Below, piece by piece: positions 43,347 to 57,032 of a DNA stretch of 64,000 nucleotides; within the stretch, counting starts at the first letter, position 1; each line of letters opens with the position of its first letter. The stretch is from Rosellinia necatrix. Taxonomy: Eukaryota; Ascomycota; Sordariomycetes; Xylariales; Xylariaceae. Under the pieces are notes generated by a model that had not been told where the DNA came from, made no database searches, and saw only the letters and a program-made list of their open reading frames with translations. Where the stretch lies: NCBI GenBank assembly GCA_021209875.1, contig JAGYVD010000001.1, positions 3,844,001 to 3,908,000 of the forward strand. Reading direction: 5' to 3'. The position numbers were made by a program, and so were the translations under genes.

Positions 43347-46300
43347 TGTGGTGCCGTGCTGTGTTCGAATTGATCTACCCACTTTTGACTTCTTCGGTTG
43401 TTAGCATGCTTACCAGGCATATATAGTGTACACTAGATAGACTTCTACACCACATATATTCCGAGGTAATGCAATGCTATCTAGATCCGAGGTTTGCATA
43501 TGCCGTACCTTGGCAGCCCACAGACCTGGAATTTTGCATTTTTTGGGGGGATGAGGGGGGGGGGGCTCTATCTATCTGGATGCGGGGAGCAAAGGGGAGG
43601 GAGAGCAGTTTACCAGCATATTATTAGCTATGGTCGTATATAGCACCTACATAATCGGGTGCATGTTTGAGTAGATAGGTATTTTCCAGTTCTAGCGGGG
43701 CATACAGTGGGGTGGCACCTAGGTACCCAAGGTAGTAGCTAGGTGCTGGCTTCGTGTCTGAGGATTGCTTATCTCCCAAGTACCTAGTAGTAAGTAGGTA
43801 CGCGTACTTGTATAAACTAAGACGGTTACTACCTTCCATGTGTTAGTGAATTTACTCTGTGCACTACGTGCTTAGGTTCAAAGGTAGGTAGGTAGTACAA
43901 AGCTGGGGGCAGCCAAAGAGGCGGTCGGGTCGCTTGTGGGTTAGCAGGCTACCCGCAGTGTCGTATGTAGCTACATAAGTGCCTAGGCCCTAGTAGGTAC
44001 TTGTAGCGAGACCAGCTCTTCTTTTTTCTTCGTATATTTTGCATCCGGTTACGCTGCTCTGCAAACAGCTCTTCTTTTGCAGATTGGCTAACAGCCTGTC
44101 CTCGAGGGGACGTGTCATCAGCACCGAACTACATAGTACCTAATTTCGCATTTCCAACCCCCATCTGGATGAGGTGGCGTCGTATCTCTTTGCGCGTCCG
44201 CCTGTCCGTCCACGCCTATGGTTCGATGTTGACCTACACTTACACACGTACCCTGGCAAGCTCCTGTTAGCAACCATCCAAGGCCACAGGCTGGGACATT
44301 TGCATCCAATGAGGACAGTTGGATATGTCTGGGGGCTTCTAATAATACTGCCTTTGGGAGGCTCTGAGCTTGCAGATACGATCCCGTTTCCGTAGCTTGT
44401 CCAACTCGAGCTCAACCCTTTTCAAATCTATCGTCAGACAACAGGTGATGGTGGTTCGGCGATCGGCTCTTGTGCAGCACTAAGTAAGTTCCCATCTTTA
44501 GTAGGCAGGCTAGGGAATTTACTACACGATGTATCCAACCTAACTACCAGATCGCCTGGCATTTATTTGACTGGTACTTGACTACCTTCCCCGCCTCTCC
44601 ACGGTATTTGCTAGATTAAGCAGTAGTTGTTCTGCACTAGGTAATTTCGAAAGGTATTTACCCAACCCATACAACTGTATTTAAGATGATATTTTTAGCT
44701 GGTATATAGGAGTAACTGGGTATCCTCAGTCGTCTCTCTTAGAGGCATATATGCACCCCGATATGCTTCTCGGCGGCGGCACCACCGATGCATGTTACAC
44801 TCTTTCGGACATCTCTTCCAATATGGTATGGGGCCGTAGTCTAGCTCGGCTTCCTGTCTTGACCTCAGCTGAGATGGTTGTACGAGCTGAAGTCCAGAAC
44901 GGTCACCACGCCGCATGACACAAGAGGTCTAGGAGAGTTCCGTTGTTGAAGGATAGAGGGCGGAAATGGCGGCGGGCTGGGCATTTCACATGCTTTGGAT
45001 TTACAGGAAGCTATTTGCTCCTACCTACAGCCTGTCCCATTTGTAAGAACGCACCAATGGATGGTGTGAGCATGGACATACATCAGTGGCGAGTTATAAG
45101 CCGCCGCTGCATCTAGTTTGCTCGTTGTGATGCCTGCCGTTATGTTGACTGGTTTAGTCAAAAAGCAGGTAAGGAGGATGAGTCTCTCCAGACTTGCCAG
45201 GGACGGGAATTTTTCGTTGTCTTGTTGAGGAGACCTGTCTCCTACACTGGTGTACGCAGACAACTTAACGGCAGGGGACATAAATAGGATGTAGGGATAC
45301 GGTAATATCACATCATCAGTGCATTGTCGTGGTGCTCATAGCGACCCTGGCTAGCTTCTTGGGCAGGCCATTCGCTAACCCGCGATAGAACGGCGAGATT
45401 CTTGCGGTCAGCCTCCTTTGACGCTTAGGCATGGGAACCGAACCTATAATCTCACCCGGCGACGGGGGCAATATCAGGGTCTTACAGCTCCATGAGATGT
45501 ACAAATCAGACATCAATCATTGCATCCTTACCCAAGTCAGTACTGATCTTGTTTTGCACTTCACCTATTGTCTCCTATTGCACCACACCCCTGTGATCCC
45601 TTTGCGTAGTGTATGCGCGATGATATCGTCTGCGTCGGATCCTCCAAGACCATGTTCCAAGGTTGGTAAAGAAACTGTCGGTCTAGAGCTGACTGTGTCT
45701 CGTTTCTGGTTCGAAGAACGCCAGCCTATCCCCTCTCCCGCCCGATAGCTCCCCGTTGCCGGACCTCGTCGTCCCCACTGAGCTGTCAGTCACGAATCAT
45801 TCGCCCAGGCGAAGAAGGGGAGCACCTGGGATCGATAAAACTCGGGATGGTGATTTGGTGTTTGCCGTTGGTCGCGTATCAATCAATCAGACCTTAACCA
45901 TAGACGGGGAGCAAGCGAGCAAGCCAGACCAATGAGCCCGTGACACAGAGGACCCAAAGATAGCCCGGTAGCTGCCCGGAACCGGCATCCAACACCTGTT
46001 GTTAGTTGTCTCGTTGGGGTAGGTGATTGGCTGGTGGGATGCTAGAAACGTAGAGCTGTGCAGTGCTGAGCGAATTACTTGTGAATGTTTGGCTTGTGAT
46101 GGGGTCGGTTGGCACAATGCCATATTCCTCCCCATCCCGTTGATTGATTGTTGGCAGGCAAGAGTGCGGCAGATTCACAACCAAATGGGCGTCGGTGAGC
46201 GGTTGGGGTGCCTGGATTGGTTCCACGCGCCGTTGCAGAATACCGCCAGGACGCTAATTAAATCCCCAGCCTCACTAGAGCCCCCTTGGCTTGCCTGTTT

Positions 46301-47700
46301 CGTAGTGTAGGTCAGTATGTGGTGTACGGCGACTGTAGGTGGGTAGGGCTCCCACGTTAGGGCAAGGTAAGGGTGGTGTCTACCTAATTCCTCAAGTGAA
46401 GAGCTGAATACAGCACCTAACGCGCCTAACCACTTATTGAGTATATCGCTTCTGCCTGGCATTCCCTCGGTGGCAAAGTACCTACCTAGGTACCACGGAG
46501 CACTCGGGTGGATACAAGGTTCAAAGTTCTTCTTTTCTTTTACATTGCAGCATTGCAGCATTGCAGATTCCAGTAGTTATACTGTACTTAACAGCCTGCG
46601 CAGGTCCCATAGGTATCGATTAGCTTTATGACGGTCAACAACTTGTTTAGACCGGGTACCCAGGTAGGTACTTACTACTACCTACAGTCTCTGTGTTTCG
46701 ATTGGGGAAATTTAGACCATGCCGATCGTGGACCCTTTCCTGCCATCTCGACATCAAGCAATCATGTCTCCCTTTCTCTTTTCATTTTTGCCTTGCCTTA
46801 TCTGTCATTTCCTGCATTAACTTAATCACCAAGTAATCATCGTCTAATCTACCTCCCCAGGTACCCGTTGCCGGATACATTGCCATTTGCTAATCAAGGG
46901 CCCCTTTGGTGGCCTCCTCACTCATTCACCACCTCCTCTCGCCTCCACCAGGGACCACTCGACCTCCTATTATTGCCCACCTAACGTACCTACTTAGGTA
47001 GTCTAGATCTTGGCCCCGGAGCCAGTTATTACATAGCATTTACCTGAAGCCTGAAGCTTTCTGGTGGGGGCTTGCGAGCCTGGCATCCAGATTTTCAATT
47101 CCAGCTTCTTCCCCTCATCTGCCCTCTTGGCCTAGCCTGAGTGGTTAGCTTTCCCTGCTAGGGTTAAGCACCAAGTAGCTGACTAGGTGGCCACTACATC
47201 ATACATCACCACCTGGCATCGCCCGCACTGATAACTACACTAGAGTACCTGACCTCCGCTCCCTAGTAGGTACCTACTGCTGGCCTACCTGTAGGCTGTA
47301 GGCAGACCACCGATTGCTACCTCTCCTGCTCCCGGGCACAGTACCTACATAAGTAGCTACTGATGGGACTCCGCCTACCTACCACCTCCTACATATGTAC
47401 CTATTGATTACCCCTCCTACCCTTCCCGGCCTACCGACTCCGTAATTGAACCTTGCCTTAACCTATTACTACTTCCATCACGGTCGCCAATATTGGTCCT
47501 CTCCCTCAACCCCACTACCACTACCTGTCCGATCTTCTCCGCTAAACAAAATCCAATCCCTTCACTTTATTTGCATACCTATTTTCACCCAAAAGCATAG
47601 CAACGGTTCACGATACAGACCACGAGCTTGCGTCTTTTTCACCAACCCCCAAATACCACGCATCGGCGTGGATGGAACGTCTTGAAGGTTACTAGTTACC

Positions 47701-47768
47701 ATGGCAGCAGCTTCGTCGGAGGGAGGCTTTGACCTGCTGAGGCGAGCGACGCAGGCCATGATGTCAAA
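47701..47768 (+). other. Candidate first coding exon of SCH9
   Basis: An ATG in good context (TTACCATGGCA) opens a frame encoding MAAASSEGGFDLLRRATQAM and MSK, then meets a strong donor GTGAGT at 47769, leaving phase 2. A matching phase-2 acceptor (TTAAC branch, then TCTGCGTAG) ends at 49296, just inside the SCH9 frame, and would give K-SSPADDDGD. This requires a 1.5-kb intron, exceptional for this genome, or further unseen exons between. The exon could instead start a different short gene. Confidence 0.4.
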
Positions 47769-49270
47769 GTGAGTTACAGATTGATTCATTTATTCATTTC
47801 GTTCTCGTTCCCTCGTTCCCTCGTGCCCTCCCCGTATCAGTTCCGTCTCTCTTCCCGCCTCGCCTCATGTACAGTTGCGTCCGAAGTTGCCTCGCACACG
47901 CCCTGCCATGTTATGTTTGCGGGCTGTCTTGACCTGTCTGTTACACACCCTTTCTATTTTACCTTGCTGTGTGCATTGGTCACCAGTCAGTCTCGTCCCC
48001 TCAGGCCACAAAGCGTTGCATTCGCGTTGCGCGCCCAGGCATAGGCGCAGACATGGGCACAAGCACAAGCGGGAGCACAGGCGCAGGCACAAGCATAGGG
48101 GCTCGTCATCTCTCTTCCATTTAGCCATTACACTCTTCCACCGTGGCCATGACAATACCCCGGTAACCCTCGTTTGTAACCTTGGAAACTTCCCTCTGGC
48201 GTATCCAGGGCTTGGGCCGTGGGGGCAAGGGGAAACGGTCCTCTCGCCCGTCAGGATCTTGATTACCGAGAAGATGGAGCCGTTGCAACGTGCTCAAGGC
48301 AGATATACCACGTTTTCATCCCCTCCTCTTCGCGATGCTTTGGGACCCATCACTCCGAGTTGAGAGGGAGTCGAGAGCAGGGCGGCGGGTAGCAGCTCGC
48401 CACGACACTAGCCTAGCAGTCTAGGGCGCCTGGCAGCCGGATGAGTCTTGTACCGGTCTGGCTCCATGGGCACCCAGCAACCGACGGCTTCCCTGCTTGG
48501 TGTATGTGTGCTTGGCCTTGCGGCCGCCCAGGTCAAGACGGTGCCTTCGCTACATACAAGCAAACTTGGTCTAGTCAACCGCAAAACCCAGTATTCGTAG
48601 CTCAGAGGGGCTCGATGACCGGTATTGTACGCCGCTTGCACTGGTCAGGTCAGACATGGCTCGGCGCCCAGCTACGACTTGCCGTGGGGCAATGTTTTTC
48701 GGCAGGTATCGATGTCGCGGCCTGACTCGCCAGAACCCGGACCGAAAAGCAGCCCAATGGGCTGGGTTCATTTCACAATCATCCACCCCACCCTCGGGTT
48801 GATCGATAGCAGCTCCCAAAACAGCACCAAACGTACCCTTGCCCCCACCTATACTCCCTCCGGCCACATGGCGGCGTGGTTGTACCGGGGTGCCACCAGG
48901 GTCCCTTCCTGGTGAAGGGGCATGGGGGCCGCCCGCGGAATAATAATCGCTCGCTCATGAAATCTCTGGCTTCCGCGCGGCTCCTACGGATTTCGATGTG
49001 TCCTGTGGTGTTTCGCATCGAGTATCTGTGGTTATTGCAGATGTTCATCCCCTTCCACCTGGCGCACCTGGCGCACCTAGGATACGACCTGCTTTGACCA
49101 TGCTCACCTCCCCCCATCCTAAGGCCCCGACATCCGAAACATGACTTGGCCGCTATACCTTTCTCCTTGACCATTACTATTTTTGTCCTTCTGCTAGCCT
49201 CTTCTATCGTGTATCGTACCACTTAGCACTTCTTTGAATACTTTTGTCGTCGCTCTTACATCTGCTTATC
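47769..49270. other. Possible 1.5-kb SCH9 first intron or leader
   Basis: No independent gene is supported. A degenerate hexamer tract (GCACAA/GCGCAG type) lies at 48030-48100. The last 150 bp are T/C-rich. Open frames at 47875-48363 and on the minus strand at 48779-49222 lack any family match. Confidence 0.4.
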
Positions 49271-52046
49271 ATGGCCGAAATTAACAGTCTGCGTAGGTCT
49301 TCGCCGGCGGATGACGATGGGGACCAGATTGGTTACGACACGCCGAGATCCGGAATCGCCACGCCACAACCGGACCTCAAGGACAAACGACTGCCTGGCA
49401 TCATGAGCTACTTCAACCAGGTTTGTTCTATCCCTTCAGCTTCGCCTTTTTCTTTCCGTTCCTCCACCCAAGCGCGAAGCACCGAGGCAGCGTGTCCCAC
49501 TCCGCCCCAGGAAGAAAAGGAGGCAGACAGAAAGGTGGAACAGACGTCTACTTTGACCCTGGACATTTGCGAGAACGACGAGCTCATGGCCTCCCCTCTT
49601 CTACCGCATGAAAAAGCAGAGAATCTGCGACCAACTCAGCGTTCAGAACAAGCAGCCTCGTTCTTCAACCCCTATCCTACTCCCCCATGTTCGAAAGCGC
49701 CCTCAGAACGAGGGCAGAAGTTGAGCGACGCGAGTGCCGACTCGAGTCGAGGGCTTTCACCATGTCCGCCGGTCCGGTCCTCCATAGGCATAGCCACCAT
49801 AACTGTTTCGAGCCACTTGAGTCGTAATATCCGGAGGGCCACTCTGGCATCACCTATCACGAGCATCGTTACTACTAATAGCGTTGTCATGAGCCGGCTC
49901 CCAAATCCGAGTGGCGGTGTTGCGACATCAACTACACCTAGTTCTCCTTTGGAATCTCAAAACTTTGATGTCGACTACGTCGCACATATTCCCAATCAAC
50001 GCGACATGATGGATAGATTAAGAAAGCTAACACTTACTGCTTCGACAAAGAGCGGCCCGCCGACCCCTACGAGAGCACTTTCCACCGCGCAACCGTCGCC
50101 CGCCGAGGTCCGATCATCATCGCAGACGAGTGCAGAGAGGACATCGTCTAACGGCCGACAAAGTACCTCTACATCGCGCAGTGCCGGTATCCAGGCACCA
50201 CCTCAAAAGGGAAAGCTAACAATAAAGATCCGGGAGGGGCGTGGCCTACGAAAGAGCAAGGACCCTTATGTCGTCGCAGTTTTCCAGCGGAGCGAACTCA
50301 TTTCGCCTGGCCCGAGAACGTTCGAGGATGACGACGATATAGCCGTCCCGGTCTCCAGCGTCCACATGGGCGGGATACCCATATCCCGCCAGGGAAGTGA
50401 TTCGGGTCGCTCTATGGCGATCCCAATGAGAAGCCGTCAAAGTAGCAACACAAGCATTTCCGATTACACTGCGTTTCGTAATCGTACGCGAAGGTCGTTT
50501 ACGAGTCCGAAGTGGGATGCGGAGGCGGTTTTGTACGTAATTTCCTTTATATTTATTGCATCCATGTTATTACCGGCTGACATTTTCCAGCGATGTTGTG
50601 GATTCGGACATGCTGGTTGATATATCGGTTTACGACCATAGTTCTGCGGGCGAAGAATTCCTTGGCCATGTCGACTTCCAGGCTATTGTTCCGGGAAAGG
50701 ATGAACCCGTGCGAGGTTGGTTTTCTTTAAGGGGAAACGCCGACACGACAATAGATAAAGAACCTACCGGCGAAATATACGTTGAAGCGTTTTACCAAAG
50801 GACCGAAAAGAAGCACTACGGCCCGGACGATTTCCAAATCCTGCGACTGATCGGCAAGGGCACCTTTGGCCAAGTATACCAAGTGCGGAAAAAGGATACT
50901 AATCGCATCTACGCGATGAAAGTCTTGTCTAAAAAGGTCATAGTACAGAAGAAGGAAGTGGCGCATACTGTCGGGGAGCGAAATATTCTAGTGCGAACTG
51001 CCACATCGGAGTCCCCGTTCATTGTCGGCCTAAAATTCTCGTTCCAGACCCAGAACGACCTCTTTCTGGTAACTGATTACATGTCCGGCGGTGAATTATT
51101 TTGGCATCTGCAAAAAGAAGGCCGTTTCGACGAAAAGCGTGCTAAGTTCTACATCGCTGAACTTATTCTCGCTATTCAACATCTACACCACAACGACATT
51201 GTATACCGCGACCTGAAGCCTGAAAATATTCTGCTCGACGCCAACGGCCATATAGCGTTATGCGATTTCGGCCTGTCCAAAGCGAACCTAACCAAAAATG
51301 ATACAACCAATACGTTTTGTGGCACAACAGAATATCTAGCCCCTGAAGTGCTACTAGATGAGTCGGGGTATACAAAGATGGTGGACTTCTGGTCACTCGG
51401 CGTCCTGGTTTTCGAAATGTGCTGCGGGTGGAGTCCATTTTATGCCGAAGATACACAACAGATGTACAAGAATATCGCATTCGGAAAGGTTCGCTTCCCA
51501 CGAGATACCCTATCGCAGGAAGGCAGGAATTTCGTCAAAGGCTTGCTGAACCGAAACCCAAAACACCGTCTGGGTGCAATCGACGATGCAGAGGAGTTGA
51601 AGCGCCACCCGTTCTTTGCAGATGTTGATTGGATCTCACTGTCGAAGAAGGTCATTACACCTCCGTTCAAACCCAAGTTGAAGTCGGAGACAGATGTGTC
51701 ATATTTTGATCCCGAGTTCACCAATGCTCTCAACACAAATGGCTCGCTAAATGAACGGGCCCAACAGTTAGCAGCCGGCTATGCCGCCTCAACGCCACTG
51801 TCTCCCACTACGCAGGCTAACTTTAAGGGATTCACCTACGTTGATGAGAGCGCCCTCGATGACCATATGAAGGGGCGAATCGATGACGAGGAGATGAGCG
51901 ACAATGATGGCCAGAGTGACATCGATCATCGGGATGCCGACTGGGACGACTTGGAGGATTTCGACCTTCGCAAAGGGAATCGAATGAGCGGCATTGTTAA
52001 GACCGGCCACCAGACGGATGAACCCTTCCAGCAGTTCGATATGTAG
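49271..52046 (+). CDS. SCH9: AGC protein kinase Sch9 (C2 domain plus kinase)
   Basis: TORC1-controlled nutrient and stress kinase, S6K-like. With the start at 49271, exons 49271-50532 and 50591-52046 (intron 58 nt, GTACGT..TCCAG) give 905 residues. The N-terminus has the fungal Sch9 signature PDLKDKRLPGIMSYF, then a long Ser/Thr/Pro region. The C2-like domain begins at KGKLTIKIREGRGLRKSKDP, continues through PMGGIP-like and RQGSDSGR blocks, and crosses the intron. The kinase domain has GKGTFGQVY, Lys531 in YAMKVLSKK, YRDLKPEN, DFG, the T-loop NTFCGTTEYLAPE, and the AGC tail with hydrophobic motif FKGFTYVDES. A 90-nt in-frame stretch starting GTTTGT (49421) and ending CCCAG could be an optional intron. 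The real start may lie at 47701. An acidic C-terminus (DDEEMSDNDGQSDID) ends the protein. Confidence 0.93.
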
Positions 52047-55000
52047 TCGATTAACCCAACCTACCCGAAGTCGACAACTTACCCAGACCTCCAACATCAT
52101 CCGCTAGTATGCAGGTGGCCATTTATTTTCTTTTCTCACGTGCGTATGGAAATTGTATTTCAAACTGGCATCATTGCATAGGGCGGCAGTTTATTGCATG
52201 CGGGCATGGTCAGCTCGAATAGGCCGGTGGTCGGTGGGGGGCGTTCTGCTGTTGCAAATAACGAATGATTCTAGCACATACATACAGGGCCGATAGAGCC
52301 TCCGAGTACTGCATGGTCATACCAAAAGGTTATGGAAGTTTTCGACACTGGCCCCCTGTTTCTTTCTTTTGACACATCCTTGTGGCCCTCTATGGCGTGC
52401 GATATATGAGATGGCTATTGTCATACCGAAATAGTGGACAGATTTGCCAACGTTCCCTTTTTTAGCGTTTTGACTGTGAAAAGCTATGCTCTGTTCAGTC
52501 CTGGTTTTTTGCGGCTTTATGCAATGCTTTGTACTCTTGAGGTCAGGGAATGAGGCTAGCCTACACCACGAGAGGCGGGGTACCAGCGAAACCAGTCTCG
52601 ATCATCCTTGCGGCGAATGCATTACTTATCTGGACTCGTGTAAGTCCTTAATTTGGTGGCCTATGAAGTTAGGACATAGATATATAGTCGAAGGCTACTT
52701 TACCTAATGAGAAGCGAGTAACGGAACAACTGCCATTTAGATTTGAATATGTCCACCTTTCAATCCACCCATGAAAATTGGTCCACCAGTGAGCAATCCT
52801 GTTCCTTGGGCCATTCCTGGCGTTGTTGGGGGTACATCGGGTACATCGGGTAAACCCCATGCATACATGACTAGGTAGGTTCGGTAGTAACGACTGTGAC
52901 GTATGCGATGAGGACCTTGCATAGCCGACAAAGTGACCAAGATCGCCAGCCCGGGTGTCGACGGCATGTAACGCTAGTCCGCTCAGTAATATAGGCGGCC
53001 CATGGTCAATATTGAATGGTTGAGGGAAGGAAGGAACAACGTGGTGTGGTCCACGAGCTGACGATATTCTGTCCACCCCCATAAGATCGACAGGAAGTGT
53101 TAAGTCACAAATTTAATTCACCAAATGAGTGCTTTTGAGTACCTAATAAATCATTAATTTATGCTTAACTACTCCAGGCCTTATCTATCTATATTAGAGA
53201 GCTGTGCGGGGGCTTTCTTTTGCTATTCTCGATGTGTAGGCTTGTATTCTCTCTCCCATTCACCCCCCTCATTCTCGTGGATATTTTGTTACTATAAAAG
53301 CATCCTTTTCAAAATATTACCAAAATTTCATTCTAGGGCGATACCAGTTCATGAACCCTCATCTGTATCCATCGTCCTTCTCGATTTTACTTGCCCACAA
53401 AGTTAAGGTTAGGAATAGAAAAAGGGGCGAGGGATATGCGTCTCATACTTGCGGTGTGAATTGAAAGAGGTGTTTCGTTGGGTTCATGATTTAGTCCTCG
53501 GCGCTTAGAATGGGGCCCTTAACTTTTATGACGAGTTCAAGACATCATCGTTGTTTTTATATCTGAGCACGTACACGATTCGTGGATTATTCTTTGCCCC
53601 TCCTTCCTTCTCCATCCACCTCGCTGTCGGTATAGGCGACTCGACATAGGATGATATTACATGATACGGAACGGGATGCGTGTTCCTTCTAAACTCATAA
53701 AGCTTTATAGCAGGGAACTTACTGGAATTTGGGGTAAATAAAGCATTTTTCTGTTCTATAATTCAAATTTCCCCCTCATCCACACATGCTTTTCTTCTTC
53801 CCGAGGGCGTAGTTTGTGATCTATCCTATAAGCATTGGCGAATAGTTACACTCGGTACAGGGAAAGAATTGTGTAGACAGGTATTTGTAAGGATTGTCTA
53901 GGTGAAGGTGAAAGAAAACAATAATGTGGAAGATGTAGTTTGAATGGTCACTGTGATGTGAAACTTATACAACATTTAACTTATATAGGTATATAACCTT
54001 GCTATAGAAACTAACACGTAAGGGAATGGGGCTGTTACCACGTAAAGGGCATTTGGACGTATCCAACGGTACCAAATATCAAGTGCATATCGACATGCTT
54101 AGGTATTGTCGGCGCGATATGGTTCGGTTAATTTATAGCATCTGCCTTACACGATCATTCATCGCTGTCGAATTCAACATCACAACGTTTCCATGCATTC
54201 TCCTCGATCACGCTCTCCTATCCAGTGTATCGCATGCTGGTTTTCACAAATGGGACATGTCGCCCGTAGAAAGCTGTAGCCTACTTACTGAACGAAATCT
54301 ACATGCCGTAAGTAGGAGTTGATGATAACTCGTGGCACCGAAAATTTATTTTTATACATTTTCCACAACCGGCGTACGTGGTCTATACCCAGACAAGATC
54401 ACTTTCGTAGCTTGCCTCTATTCTAGCGTGCCGTACCAATTTATGTTGTCGAACTCAACTTATAGGTGCCAATGATCTGATCACCACGTGATCATCTAGG
54501 TGTGTAGGGAGGTCATATGAGAATAACATTATTTGGGGATTCCGAGTTCTTGTAATACCGAGGTACAAGCCGACGACTTTGATGATGAACAGCGAGCGGA
54601 AGATTGCCTCAGCTTCGATGATGGAAGCGATCAAATGGCCCCCCAGGTTTATATATGACTTAGCACTGTTAGTGTCTGTATTCCGGTTATCGTGTTGAAA
54701 GATGGTAGTTGCAACATTTGACTAAAGGTTCGTAACTCGGCAAGTGAAGGGCTGACTATACCGCCGTCGTCTCAGTGCAAAAACCGGCCTGTCATCGTGC
54801 GTGGTCCCTACATTTCGGGTCTCCAATTCCTTAGGAAATCACCCCTACCCGCGCTTCGTGGGATTGGCTCATCTGGTTGTCAAAGGTAGGCCATATTATC
54901 GAAGTCCGGGTATGCCCCAGAACTGGCGCACTCGCTACTCATCTGGTGCTTGAAAAATGCATGGCGTCATGGGATAAGGGGATGCAATCGCTACGATATG

Positions 55001-57032
55001 GACGACTGATTGGATACATAGATATGATTTCTATGGGATAAAGGAGTGACGGGGAGTGCCTTCTATGTATGAACCAGAGAGAGAACGCTGCCCTCTAGAA
55101 AACCGTACTATAAACTCCTAGAGCCTACGTGGAGAATTCCAGTCTATCTCTCTGAGACCACCTTCATTCACGCCACTGTACAAGAGCACACTATTGGTGT
55201 TTTGAATGTGATAAATTGGGGTCAGGAGGCCAACGTTGTCCTATTTCTAAGCAATAGTCATGGGCAAAACGATACCTCTCCCAGGGTAAAATGTCTCAAG
55301 TGTCTCTCGGTAACCAAGAATGTAACGAAAATCCTTGACTGTTACTAGTTTAGCTTAGTTAGTCATAACTCAGTCATATCCCAGGTGGCAATTTTGTTGA
55401 TGGGAATCGAATGAATATACTCACTCCCCTTGTTAAAATAGAGCTTGTATTCTGGGATGACAACGACTCACAAGTATGGGGAAAGGAGAAAATATAGAGC
55501 TGTTGTTGGTATCGTCTCATTGTTTGTATTTACTGCATAATTGCCTATTTAACTTAACGTGTGGTGGTTGTTCTATATAGGTAAAGATTCGATTCAAGGG
55601 TGCGACACAAACGGTGAAGAGACCGTAAGACGCTACGAATCGTCAAGAAAAATGAGAAGCGTTCCACGAATCACTAGCCAGATACAAGATTATACGGGAC
55701 GGAACCGGAAGGAAACTAATATATTTGTGTTGGTTCCAGGGGTGGCCATGAGCCTCCTAGTTTCGACAAAGTCGTATATCGGAACAACACAGCTTCAAGT
55801 CAGAAAGGAATGAACAGGCAGCGAATGCACGTATCCTCCCCGTAGCGCTGCTCAACCTCAAGATCGAGCTCACGCCAAACAAGTTCACGGATGCAGCTAG
55901 CAAGACACCCGTCGGTGGCGCTACGTTGAGGGTAATGTGGATGGTCGTTTGAGCTTGATATAACGAGATTGACACAATGGAGACGGCGAATAGCTAACTA
56001 GTAGACTGAATAGACCGCAACTACGCCGCCGGGCAGCAGCACTCGTGGGGGAGGTGAAACGATGAGGATACTTGCCCAGCGACGAGCTAGGGTCTAGATG
56101 GAAGGCAGATTAAGGAAAGGAAAGAATGGCAGTTTACGGGACACCAAATTACTATGTCGTAACGACAAACCAATATAGTGTTCTAATGGGAGCCGGCGAA
56201 GAGAATTTATGCCACGATGGGTGTTAGTGGGAAGCCCGGAAGTCTAAGTGACATATTTAGAACGGGTATTATTTTGCAAAGAGAGTAACATCAACTGGCA
56301 TGCAACGGCTGCTCACTCGAAGCGGGGCTGCTCCTTCAGTGCTCAGGGTACCCCATGGATTAGCAGGGTGTATATGCGTCTATTTTGGAAGAGTGAATAG
56401 TTGCTCGCTTCCTTAGATAACACTGGTAGAGTCTGATCATTGCCTCAAACATGCCGGTCACTGGTTTGAACCTTGATCGAGATAACCGACAGGGAATGAG
56501 AGTGGATATTTGTAGGTAGATAGAATCATTGCTCTTAAGCGGGTATGCGTCCTCAAACTTGACGGCTTGGTCGACGGGGCTATGAAGGGGATGATATGAT
56601 TGAGGGGAGCGTGTGTTGCAGATTCGTGCTCTCAAAGTGTTGTCGCTGTCTGGGTCATCATATGCTCTAATGACAAGTACGACATCGAACACTGGATGTA
56701 GACTCCTTAGTCCTAGATAGTAGTGTGGGAGGAAGGAGGGCCAGTCTGATCACTCAGGTCTCTCATTGTCGAGATGCTCACAAGTCAAGTGTGAAACAGA
56801 ATAAAGGCGTCTTCCGTTGGTGTGTGATATCAACTGATACCAAAGACGTAAAATATACACGGATATTACTCCATTTGCACTCTCATCCGCACTCAGGCAA
56901 CTCGGGGGGTGGGGCGTGGGGCAACTTGTAGGGCGGCATTCATAGTCGCCTAGCAGCATATCAGACCCCATAGGCCTATCCTCTCCCGCCTACTCACTTT
57001 CCTGTCGTTCGTCGTTGTTTAATTCACCGCAC
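52047..57032. other. Five-kilobase gene-poor, AT-rich region
   Basis: Between SCH9 and ATP14. The 3' UTR of SCH9 occupies the start. No domain-bearing open frame was found; the longest (56360-56692 minus, 110 codons) looks random. TACCTA words are sparse here compared with other gaps. Composition is AT-richer than elsewhere from about 53,100 to 54,700. Neither a transposon open frame nor long terminal repeats could be seen by eye. Confidence 0.5.

Larger units (their letters stand above)
41514..47700. other. Six-kilobase gene-poor region
   Basis: No supported gene in 6.2 kb. Contents seen: (CAAAA)n at 41854-41892; CCCT/CCTT tract at 42700-42737; TA/TATG tract at 42793-42850; TGTGC units 43251-43290 and (GT)n 43317-43344; G6 and G11 runs at 43545-43565; dense TACCTA/TAGGTA words at 43660-44000, 46478-46493, 46660-46680 and 46985-47400. 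Many 60-128-codon open frames exist on both strands but show neither domains nor coding composition. The last 700 bp are C/T-rich and could be the promoter of the exon at 47701. Confidence 0.5.

Noticed and set aside
45420..45500. tRNA-like B-box on the minus strand (GGTTCGGTTCC)
   Set aside because: No matching A box or cloverleaf could be built; overlapping 66-codon frame also unconvincing.
48030..48100. Hexamer-like repeats resembling an array
   Set aside because: Degenerate units without spacers; not a CRISPR array, which is not expected in a fungus.
54026..54322. 98-codon open frame in the gene desert
   Set aside because: No domain, ordinary AT-rich composition, no splice or promoter support.
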